NCBI GenBank assembly: GCA_013041945.1 | Contig: JABDRC010000246.1 | Coordinates: forward strand, 1-5,570 | DNA from: Halobacteria archaeon | Lineage (GTDB): Bacteria; Pseudomonadota; Gammaproteobacteria; UBA9214 | Length of the DNA: 5,570 nt | Direction of reading: 5' to 3' | Made by a program: the position numbers and the translations under genes | Notes under the pieces: generated by a model | Database searches by the model: none | Seen by the model: the letters and a program-made list of their open reading frames with translations, nothing else | What the model was told of the DNA's origin: nothing | Shown: one piece after another, positions 1-5,294 of the stretch | Position numbering within the stretch: position 1 is the first letter of the stretch | Layout: each line of letters begins with the position of its first letter

Positions 1-169
1 GATCAAGCTCACGCAGACAAAAAGTTCCAACGGCCGGCAGGAGAGCCACAAGGCGACGGCGCGCGGTCTCGGCCTGCGCCACATCCGGCAGACGGTCGAG
101 GTGGAAGATACACCGGAAATTCGCGGCATGATCAAGCGGATTTCCTACATGGTCAGGGTCGAGGAATAG
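1..169 (+). CDS. rpmD: 50S ribosomal protein L30 (uL30), 5' end cut off by the window
   Basis: This is the C-terminal 55 residues of L30, a small protein of the large ribosomal subunit. Reading from base 2, the frame is open to a TAG at 167-169. It shows the family pattern IKLTQTKS near the N-terminus, then HKATARGLGLRHI, then VEVEDTPEIRGMI and the ending MVRVEE. E. coli L30 has 59 residues, so only about four residues and the start codon are missing to the left. It lies between rpsE (expected upstream, not seen) and rplO, the usual spc operon order. The last codons contain GAGGAA (161-166), which serves as the ribosome binding site for rplO, so translation of the two genes is probably linked. 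Confidence 0.97.
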   Translation, partial: IKLTQTKSSNGRQESHKATARGLGLRHIRQTVEVEDTPEIRGMIKRISYMVRVEE

Positions 170-172
170 AAC

Positions 173-607
173 ATGCGTCTGAATACAATCAAGCCGGCGG
201 CCGGCAGCAACAAGACAGGCAAGCGTGTCGGTCGTGGCATCGGTTCCGGCCAGGGCAAGACCTGCGGTCGCGGCCACAAGGGCCAGAAATCCCGCTCGGG
301 CGGCTTCCACAAAATCGGCTTCGAAGGCGGCCAGATGCCGCTGCAGCGGCGCCTGCCGAAAGTCGGCTTCCTGGCGCGCAAGTCACGCTATGCCGACGAG
401 GTGCGACTGCATGAACTCGCCGCCGTGGACGCGGACGTCATCGACCTCAAGACCCTGCAGGACGCCAACCTGGTCTCCCGCAGCGTCCGCACGGTCAAGG
501 TATTTGCCTCGGGCAAGCTCGACAAGGCGGTGACCCTCAGGGGCATCAGGGCCACGAAGGGCGCGCGTGCGGCCATCGAGGCGGCCGAGGGAAAAGTAGA
601 AGACTGA
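173..607 (+). CDS. rplO: 50S ribosomal protein L15 (uL15)
   Basis: L15 is a late-assembling large-subunit protein. Its extended N-terminal arm threads into 23S rRNA. The product has 144 residues, the same length as E. coli L15. Residues 1-45 form the basic, glycine-rich arm (GRGIGSGQGKTCGRGHKG), followed by the family signature around residues 47-66 (KIGFEGGQ, then RRLPKVGF). The compact C-terminal domain spans about 75-140. The ATG at 173 fits because GAGGAA at 161-166 sits six bases upstream, inside the end of rpmD; only three bases separate the genes. The TGA at 605-607 is one base before the secY ATG, an arrangement that favours termination and re-initiation by the same ribosomes. Confidence 0.98.
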   Translation: MRLNTIKPAAGSNKTGKRVGRGIGSGQGKTCGRGHKGQKSRSGGFHKIGFEGGQMPLQRRLPKVGFLARKSRYADEVRLHELAAVDADVIDLKTLQDANLVSRSVRTVKVFASGKLDKAVTLRGIRATKGARAAIEAAEGKVED

Positions 608-608
608 C

Positions 609-1967
609 ATGGCTATCGGGTCTTCCATTACGGGTGCTGCCGCCGGCATCGGGCAGTTGAAAGAGCTGCGTCAGCGGCTCTTTTTTGTCATCGGCGCCAT
701 CATCGTGTTCCGCATCGGCACCTTTATCCCGTTGCCGGGCATCGATCCGCAGGTCCTGTCTGCGCTGGTCGAGCAGCAGCGCGGCACCATCCTGGAAATG
801 TTCAACATGTTTTCCGGTGGCGCGCTCGAGCGCCTGTCGCTCTTTGCGCTCGGCATCATGCCCTACATTTCAGCCAGCATCATCATGAACCTGTTGACGG
901 TGACCGTGCCCACGCTCGAGCAGCTCAAGAAAGAGGGCGGTGAGGCCGGCCGGCGCAAGATCACGCAATGGACCCGCTACGGCACGGTCGGGCTGGCGAC
1001 CATGCAGGCCTTTGGCATCTCCTCGGCCCTGCAGGGGCAGCAGATCGCCGGCAGCAGCCTGGTGATCAACCCGGGCCCCGGTTTCGTACTGACCGCAATC
1101 GTCACACTGGTCACCGGTACCGTATTCCTGATGTGGCTGGGTGAACAGGTGACCGAGCGCGGTGTGGGCAACGGCATCTCGATCATCATCTTCTCGGGTA
1201 TCGTGGCCGGCCTGCCGTCCGCCATTGGCGGCACCCTGGAACTGGCGCGCACCGGTGAAATGAACGTGCTCACCATCCTGGTGCTGTTTGCACTGGCCCT
1301 CGCGGTGACCGGTTTCGTCGTGTTCGTTGAACGCGGGCAGCGGCGCATTACCGTCAACTACGCCAAGCGCCAGCAGGGCCGCAAGGTATATGCCGCGCAG
1401 AGCACCCACCTGCCGCTGAAACTGAACATGGCCGGCGTGATTCCGCCGATCTTCGCCTCCAGCATTATCCTGTTCCCGGCCACCATGGGCAGCTGGGTCG
1501 GGCAGAACGAGGGCATGGGCTGGCTGAAGGATATCTCCGCCACACTGTCGCCGGGCCAGCCGCTGTACGTGATTTTCTATGCGCTCGCGATCGTGTTCTT
1601 CTGTTTCTTCTATACGGCGCTGGTGTTCAATGCCAAGGACACCGCGGACAACCTGAAAAAATCCGGTGCCTTTATCCCGGGTATCCGGCCCGGCGAGCAG
1701 ACGGCCCGCTATATCGATGATGTCATGACCCGGCTGACCACGGCCGGCGCCGTGTACATCACGCTGGTGTGCCTGCTGCCGGAATTCCTGATTCTTTACT
1801 GGAACGTACCGTTCTATTTCGGCGGTACATCATTGTTGATTATTGTCGTGGTGACCATGGATTTCATGGCGCAGGTTCAGACCCACCTGGTGTCGCACCA
1901 GTACAAGGGGTTGATGGAGAAAGCGAACCTGAAGGGCTACGGCGGTGGCAAGGGCATGCTGCGCTAG
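609..1967 (+). CDS. secY: Protein translocase subunit SecY
   Basis: SecY forms the protein-conducting channel in the inner membrane, together with SecE and SecG. It passes unfolded preproteins driven by SecA, or inserts membrane proteins from ribosomes. The product has 452 residues (E. coli 443). Hydrophobic stretches match the ten expected membrane helices, roughly at 23-42, 77-97, 124-142, 158-178, 186-203, 219-240, 274-293, 318-340, 375-393 and 400-417. Visible family motifs include the TM1/plug region with PLPGID (41-46) and GIMPYISASI (82-91). The cytoplasmic loop PGIRPGEQTA (357-366) contains R360, equivalent to the functionally critical E. coli R357. The C-terminus is MDFMAQVQT followed by KANLKGYG. 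No strong Shine-Dalgarno precedes the ATG (only GAAGA at 599-603), so translation probably depends on coupling to rplO. It is followed by rpmJ after 27 bases. Confidence 0.98.
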   Translation: MAIGSSITGAAAGIGQLKELRQRLFFVIGAIIVFRIGTFIPLPGIDPQVLSALVEQQRGTILEMFNMFSGGALERLSLFALGIMPYISASIIMNLLTVTVPTLEQLKKEGGEAGRRKITQWTRYGTVGLATMQAFGISSALQGQQIAGSSLVINPGPGFVLTAIVTLVTGTVFLMWLGEQVTERGVGNGISIIIFSGIVAGLPSAIGGTLELARTGEMNVLTILVLFALALAVTGFVVFVERGQRRITVNYAKRQQGRKVYAAQSTHLPLKLNMAGVIPPIFASSIILFPATMGSWVGQNEGMGWLKDISATLSPGQPLYVIFYALAIVFFCFFYTALVFNAKDTADNLKKSGAFIPGIRPGEQTARYIDDVMTRLTTAGAVYITLVCLLPEFLILYWNVPFYFGGTSLLIIVVVTMDFMAQVQTHLVSHQYKGLMEKANLKGYGGGKGMLR

Positions 1968-1994
1968 CGGCGGGCCCGGTTGAGGTGAAGCGAG

Positions 1995-2108
1995 ATGAAA
2001 GTACGAGCATCGGTCAAGCGTATCTGCCGTAACTGCAAGGTCATTCGGCGCAACGGGGTGGTGAGGGTCATCTGCAAGGACGGCCGCCACAAGCAGCGCC
2101 AGGGCTAG
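1995..2108 (+). CDS. rpmJ: 50S ribosomal protein L36 (bL36), zinc-binding form
   Basis: L36 is the smallest large-subunit protein and helps organise 23S rRNA near the L6/L16 region. This short frame encodes 37 residues starting MKVRASVKRICRNCK and ending HKQRQG, essentially diagnostic for the family. The zinc ribbon is intact with C11, C14, C27 and H32, so this is the zinc-requiring (C+) type. The spacing C-X2-C-X12-C-X4-H is the common bacterial one; E. coli has one extra residue before the histidine. The ATG at 1995 has GAGGTGA (1982-1988) upstream. It is the last gene of the spc operon, 27 bases after secY and 170 bases before rpsM. Confidence 0.97.
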   Translation: MKVRASVKRICRNCKVIRRNGVVRVICKDGRHKQRQG

Positions 2109-2119
2109 GCAGTACGGTT

Positions 2120-2148
2120 TTTATGCAACCTGTTGTTTTATTTATATT
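2120..2148 (+). promoter_or_regulatory. Candidate sigma-70 promoter for the alpha operon
   Basis: The stretch 2118-2156 is conspicuously AT-rich in an otherwise GC-rich window. It contains TATATT (2143-2148), five of six matches to the -10 consensus. With 17-base spacing the -35 position would be TTTATG (2120-2125), a poor match of three of six. Transcription would begin near 2155 and give a leader of about 120 bases, long enough to hold the S4-binding structure below. E. coli has a separate promoter at this position. The call rests on the -10 match, base composition and position, not on a good -35. Confidence 0.4.
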
Positions 2149-2207
2149 TAGTGTAACCAAGCGGCGGCATGCCCTGCACAGTCGGGCTTTGGCCGGTGTT
2201 TGATTTA

Positions 2208-2291
2208 TTGACGCCCGGGAGCTATCCTAACGGGCTTTTCGCGCCGTGTTTTTGGGGCGTGTGCTGGAGACAATCTAAATGGCCCGTATAG
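2208..2291 (+). promoter_or_regulatory. Alpha-operon leader: S4-binding mRNA pseudoknot (Alpha_RBS type)
   Basis: This is the translational operator by which ribosomal protein S4 represses the alpha operon in gammaproteobacteria. The segment TATCCT (2223-2228) followed by AACGGGCTTTTC (2229-2240) closely resembles the E. coli alpha leader as I recall it. Three pairings are visible. ACGCCC (2211-2216) pairs with GGGCGT (2255-2260), forming the enclosing helix. ACGGGC (2230-2235) pairs perfectly with GCCCGT (2282-2287), which is codons 2-3 of rpsM. CTAT (2222-2225) pairs with ATAG (2288-2291), leaving CCTA bulged. The last two place the ribosome binding site GGAGA (2266-2270) and the ATG inside a pseudoknot, the topology known for E. 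coli. The E. coli helix CUGAAAA/UUUUCAG around the CGGGC loop is mostly lost here. The pairings are seen directly; S4 binding is inferred from the family. Confidence 0.8.
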
Positions 2292-2635
2292 CCGGAATAA
2301 ACATTGCAGATCACAAGCATGCAGAGGTCGCCCTGACGGGCATCTATGGCATCGGTCGCATGACAGCGCGCAAGATCTGCAGCACCACCGGTATCAAGCC
2401 GGATGTCAAAATCAAGGACCTCACCGAGGCCGAGCTCGAACAGCTGCGTAACGAGGTAACCCGATTCAACATCGAAGGTGACCTGCGCCGCACGATCTCC
2501 ATGAACATCAAGCGTCTGATGGACCTGGGTTGTTACCGGGGCATCCGTCATCGCCGCGGCCTGCCGCTGCGTGGCCAGCGGACGCGTACCAATGCACGCA
2601 CCCGCAAGGGTCCGCGCCGTCCGATTCGCAGGTAA
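2279..2635 (+). CDS. rpsM: 30S ribosomal protein S13 (uS13)
   Basis: S13 sits in the head of the small subunit, forms bridges to the large subunit, and contacts P-site tRNA through its C-terminal tail. The product has 118 residues, as in E. coli. It opens MARIAGINI and carries the GIYGIGRMTARKIC helix-hairpin-helix segment (21-34). The family signature region reads GCYRGIRHRRGLPLRGQRT (84-102), and the basic tail ends ARTRKGPRRPIRR. The start is ATG, where E. coli uses GTG. GGAGA (2266-2270) lies eight bases upstream. It is the first gene of the alpha operon, and its first codons take part in the S4-responsive pseudoknot, so its translation probably sets the level of the genes that follow. 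rpsK follows after 30 bases. Confidence 0.98.
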   Translation: MARIAGINIADHKHAEVALTGIYGIGRMTARKICSTTGIKPDVKIKDLTEAELEQLRNEVTRFNIEGDLRRTISMNIKRLMDLGCYRGIRHRRGLPLRGQRTRTNARTRKGPRRPIRR

Positions 2636-2665
2636 CACAACAGAACACCGTAAACGGAAACCGAT

Positions 2666-3049
2666 ATGGCAAAGGCACCAGTACGCAAGAAAGTGAAGAA
2701 GAATGTCTCCGACGGCATTGCTCACATTCATGCATCGTTCAACAACACCATCATCATGATTACTGACCGGCAGGGCAATTCGCTGGCCTGGGCGACCGCG
2801 GGCGGTTCGGGTTTCCGCGGCTCGCGCAAGAGCACGCCGTTCGCCGCGCAGGTGGCTGCCGAGCGCGCCGGCGAGAAGGTCAAGGAGTACGGCATGAAGA
2901 ACCTCGAGGTCGAGGTCAAGGGGCCGGGTCCGGGTCGTGAGTCCGCGGTGCGTGCGCTCAACAATTGCGGCTTCCAGATTACCAATATCACCGACGTGAC
3001 GCCGATTCCGCATAACGGTTGTCGTCCGCCGAAGCGTCGTCGCGTTTAG
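2666..3049 (+). CDS. rpsK: 30S ribosomal protein S11 (uS11)
   Basis: S11 lies on the platform of the small subunit beside the mRNA exit channel and 16S rRNA helices near the decoding region. The product has 127 residues (E. coli 129). Visible family features are GIAHIHASFNNTIIMITD (17-34), WATAGGSGFRGSRKSTPFAA (42-61), the signature VKGPGPGRESAVRAL (84-98) and the near-universal C-terminus HNGCRPPKRRRV. N117-G118 corresponds to the E. coli Asn119-Gly120 pair, which is converted to isoaspartate in the mature protein; the site is conserved here. The ATG at 2666 is preceded by GGAA (2656-2659), a modest ribosome binding site. It ends 13 bases before rpsD. Confidence 0.98.
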   Translation: MAKAPVRKKVKKNVSDGIAHIHASFNNTIIMITDRQGNSLAWATAGGSGFRGSRKSTPFAAQVAAERAGEKVKEYGMKNLEVEVKGPGPGRESAVRALNNCGFQITNITDVTPIPHNGCRPPKRRRV

Positions 3050-3062
3050 GGAAGGAACTGAA

Positions 3063-3689
3063 ATGGCAAAGTACATCGGATCCAAATGTCGTCAGTGCCG
3101 TCGTGAGGGCGGCAAGCTGTTTCTCAAGGGCGAGAAATGCTTCACCTCGAAGTGCGCCGTCGAGAGCCGTCCGTTCCCGCCGGGTCAGCATGGCCAGCGC
3201 CGGACCCGCCTGTCGGATTACGCCAACCAGCTGCGCGAAAAGCAGAAAGTGCGTCGCATCTACGGCGTGCTGGAGAAGCAGTTCCGTAATTACTACAAGA
3301 AGGCCGCTTCCACCAAGGGTTCCACCGGTGACAACCTGCTGCAGCTGCTGGAAGGCCGTCTCGACAATGTCGTCTATCGCATGGGTTTCTCGGCATCACG
3401 CAGCGAGTCGCGCCAGCTGGTCCGCCACAACGGCATCAGCGTGAACGGTACCCGGGTCAACATCCCTTCATACCAGGTGCAGCCGAACGACGTGATCAGT
3501 ATCAACGAGAAGACCCGTGCGCAGATTCGTGTCCAGTCTGCCATGGATCTCGCGCAACAGCGTGGTATTTCCGACTGGCTCGACGTGGATATCAAGAAAA
3601 TGCAAGGCGTGTACAAGGCGCGCCCGGAACGTGGTGAACTGCCGGCCGACATCAACGAACACCTGATCGTCGAATTGTATTCCAAGTAA
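3063..3689 (+). CDS. rpsD: 30S ribosomal protein S4 (uS4), four-cysteine zinc-binding form; alpha-operon repressor
   Basis: S4 is a primary 16S rRNA-binding protein that nucleates assembly of the 30S body, contributes to decoding accuracy, and represses its own operon in gammaproteobacteria. The product has 208 residues (E. coli 206, Thermus 209). The N-terminal arm holds C9, C12, C26 and C31, the C-X2-C-X13-C-X4-C zinc site of Thermus S4. E. coli S4 lacks this cluster, keeping a single cysteine in this region. RPFPPGQHGQ (36-45) follows, then LREKQKVRRIYGVLEKQFR (57-75). The S4 RNA-binding domain spans about 98-157 (RLDNVVYRMGF, then RQLVRHNGISVNG, VNIPSYQV). The ending INEHLIVELYSK is identical to E. 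coli. AAGGA (3052-3056) lies six bases before the ATG. It is followed by rpoA after 17 bases. Confidence 0.98.
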   Translation: MAKYIGSKCRQCRREGGKLFLKGEKCFTSKCAVESRPFPPGQHGQRRTRLSDYANQLREKQKVRRIYGVLEKQFRNYYKKAASTKGSTGDNLLQLLEGRLDNVVYRMGFSASRSESRQLVRHNGISVNGTRVNIPSYQVQPNDVISINEKTRAQIRVQSAMDLAQQRGISDWLDVDIKKMQGVYKARPERGELPADINEHLIVELYSK

Positions 3690-3706
3690 TAACTGAGGAT
3701 TGCTTC

Positions 3707-4714
3707 ATGCTCGGAAACGTCAACGAATTCCTTAAGCCGCGCATCGTCGATGTGCAGGCCATCAACGACAGCCACGCCAAGGTGACCCTGGAGCCGCTGG
3801 AGCGCGGTTTCGGCCACACGCTGGGTAATGCGTTGCGCCGTATCCTGCTGTCGTCGATGCCGGGCTCGGCCATCGTCAATGCCGAGATCGACGGCGTGCT
3901 GCATGAGTACTCCACCATCGAGGGCGTGCAGGAAGACGTCATCGATATCCTGCTCAACCTCAAGAAGGTTGCGCTGCGCATGCACAATCGCGACGAGGCC
4001 ACCCTGACCCTGAACAAGAAGGGGCCGGGACCGGTCACGGCCGGCGACATCACGATCGATCACGATATCGAGGTCATCAATCCGGACTTCGTTATCGCCA
4101 ACCTGACCAAGGCCGGCGAGCTGTCCATGACACTCAAGGTCGCCAAGGGACGCGGTTACCAGCCGGCTACCCGGCGCGAGACCGAGGAGAGCGAGGGCCG
4201 TGCCATCGGCAGCCTGCAGCTGGACGCCTCTTTCAGCCCGGTCAGCCGCATCTCCTACAACGTCGACCGCGCACGCGTCGAGCAGCGCACCGACCTGGAC
4301 AAGCTGATCATCGACATCGAAACCAATGGCACGGTCGATCCGGAAGAGGCGATCCGCCACGCAGCGACCATCCTGCAGGACCAGCTGTCCGCCTTTGTCG
4401 ATTTGCAGGCCAGTGCCGAGGAGACCACCACCGCACCCGAGGCCGACATCGATCCGATCCTGCTGCGCCCGGTGGACGACCTCGAGCTGACCGTGCGTTC
4501 GGCAAACTGTCTCAAGGCGGAGAGCATCTACTTCATTGGCGATCTTATCCAGCGCACCGAGGTGGAATTGCTCAAGACGCCGAATCTTGGCAAGAAATCA
4601 CTGACCGAAATCAAGGACGTCCTCGCCACCAAGGGCCTGTCGCTGGGCATGCGACTGGAAAACTGGCCGCCGGCCAGCCTGGGTGTGCGTGATACCGAGG
4701 CCGCCAGCGGCTGA
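3707..4714 (+). CDS. rpoA: DNA-directed RNA polymerase subunit alpha
   Basis: Alpha dimerises to seed assembly of RNA polymerase, and its C-terminal domain contacts UP-element DNA and activators. The product has 335 residues (E. coli 329). The N-terminal domain (about 1-232) includes LEPLERGFGHTLGNALRRIL (28-47) with R45, needed for beta binding, EYSTIEGVQEDV (67-78) and VEQRTDLDKL (191-200). A flexible acidic linker spans about 234-248. The C-terminal domain (about 250-321) is nearly identical to E. coli. It keeps the DNA-contact residues R264, N267, G295, K297, S298 and E301, equivalent to E. coli R265, N268, G296, K298, S299 and E302. The tail after the W-P-P motif (320-322) runs about seven residues longer than in E. 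coli. GAGGA (3695-3699) lies seven bases before the ATG. Confidence 0.99.
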   Translation: MLGNVNEFLKPRIVDVQAINDSHAKVTLEPLERGFGHTLGNALRRILLSSMPGSAIVNAEIDGVLHEYSTIEGVQEDVIDILLNLKKVALRMHNRDEATLTLNKKGPGPVTAGDITIDHDIEVINPDFVIANLTKAGELSMTLKVAKGRGYQPATRRETEESEGRAIGSLQLDASFSPVSRISYNVDRARVEQRTDLDKLIIDIETNGTVDPEEAIRHAATILQDQLSAFVDLQASAEETTTAPEADIDPILLRPVDDLELTVRSANCLKAESIYFIGDLIQRTEVELLKTPNLGKKSLTEIKDVLATKGLSLGMRLENWPPASLGVRDTEAASG

Positions 4715-4735
4715 TTACATTACAGGAACAGTACC

Positions 4736-5128
4736 ATGCGTCATCGCAAGTCAGGGCGGCAGTTAAACCGCAACAGTACACACCGCAACGCCATGTTCCG
4801 TAACATGGCAGTGTCCCTGCTGAACAACGAAGTCATCAAGACAACCCTGCCGAAGGCCAAGGAGCTGCGTCGTGTGGCCGAGCCGCTGATCACCATGGCG
4901 AGAAACGACTCCGTGCACAAGCGGCGTATCGCCTTCAGCCGCCTGCGCGACCGCGACACGGTCAGCAAGCTGTTCAACGAGCTGGGTCCGCGCTACAGGG
5001 ACCGTCCCGGTGGTTACCTGCGTATCCTCAAGACGGGATACCGCACTGGTGACCAGGCGCCGATGGCCTATGTCGAGCTGGTCGATCGTCCGGAGCCGGG
5101 TGCTGCCGATGAGACGGCTGCCGATTAA
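4736..5128 (+). CDS. rplQ: 50S ribosomal protein L17 (bL17)
   Basis: L17 is a bacteria-specific large-subunit protein near the peptide exit tunnel. The product has 130 residues (E. coli 127). It starts MRHRKSGRQLNRNSTHRNAM, the family's conserved N-terminus, and continues with LLNNEVIKTTLPKAKELRR (28-46) and PLITMAR (50-56). GGYLRILKTGYRTGDQAPMA (92-111) and YVELVDRP (112-119) complete the fold. The last eleven residues are an acidic, alanine-rich tail, the variable part of the family. AGGAA (4724-4728) lies seven bases before the ATG, and the gene starts 21 bases after rpoA. It is the last alpha-operon gene and is followed by a clear terminator. Confidence 0.98.
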   Translation: MRHRKSGRQLNRNSTHRNAMFRNMAVSLLNNEVIKTTLPKAKELRRVAEPLITMARNDSVHKRRIAFSRLRDRDTVSKLFNELGPRYRDRPGGYLRILKTGYRTGDQAPMAYVELVDRPEPGAADETAAD

Positions 5129-5153
5129 CCGCAAGGATAATGAAAACAAATGA

Positions 5154-5176
5154 GCCGGGCATTGCCCGGCTTTTTT
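5154..5176 (+). terminator. Rho-independent terminator of the alpha operon, possibly bidirectional
   Basis: A perfect seven-base-pair stem GCCGGGC (5154-5160) / GCCCGGC (5164-5170) with a three-base ATT loop is followed by six T (5171-5176), 26 bases after the rplQ stop. This is a textbook intrinsic terminator for the rightward operon. Read on the minus strand, the same stem is followed by TCATTTGTTTT (complement of 5143-5153), which is T-rich. It may therefore also stop the convergent L,D-transpeptidase gene; that second role is less certain. Confidence 0.93.
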
Positions 5177-5205
5177 GTGTCTGTCACTCTCGCGTAAATC
5201 GACAA

Positions 5206-5228
5206 GCGGTGCTGCAGGAGCGCACCGC
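5206..5228. repeat. Perfect inverted repeat between the convergent genes
   Basis: GCGGTGC (5206-5212) and GCACCGC (5222-5228) form a perfect seven-base-pair hairpin around a nine-base loop. It lies in the 118-base spacer between the alpha-operon terminator and the end of the minus-strand gene. On the minus strand the bases after it read TTGTCGATTTA, only partly T-rich, so it is at best a weak terminator for the transpeptidase gene. The rest of 5177-5294 shows no gene. Confidence 0.5.
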
Positions 5229-5294
5229 GTGCGCGATTAACAACAGTTGATGTCTTTGCCGCGGGTGCGGGATGCTCCGGCAGCATTCAGATGT

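Noticed and set aside
870..1409. 179-residue minus-strand open frame inside secY
   Set aside because: SecY is certain on the plus strand. The antisense product is histidine- and glutamine-rich with no domain I recognise.
2200..2228. Promoter TTGATT-17 bases-TATCCT
   Set aside because: The spacing is good, but TATCCT is part of the conserved leader RNA motif, and a start near 2235 would leave out the 5' half of the pseudoknot. The upstream TATATT fits better.
2213..2239. Intrinsic terminator GCCCG-N13-CGGGC-TTTT between rpmJ and rpsM
   Set aside because: The CGGGCTTTTC segment matches the conserved alpha-operon leader and pairs with rpsM codons 2-3. The T run is short and the loop long. I treat it as part of the S4 operator and list the alternative fold as a finding.
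2222..3085. 287-residue minus-strand open frame
   Set aside because: It is antisense to the rpsM leader, rpsM and rpsK, which are unmistakable. The translation is low-complexity and arginine-rich, as expected for a shadow in GC-rich DNA.
3374..4360. 328-residue minus-strand open frame
   Set aside because: It is antisense to rpsD and rpoA, with no recognisable family, and it ignores the rpsD/rpoA boundary.
5271..5287. Hairpin GATGCT-N5-AGCATT just past the transpeptidase stop
   Set aside because: It has five Watson-Crick pairs plus one wobble, and no T-tract on the minus strand, so it does not qualify as a terminator.
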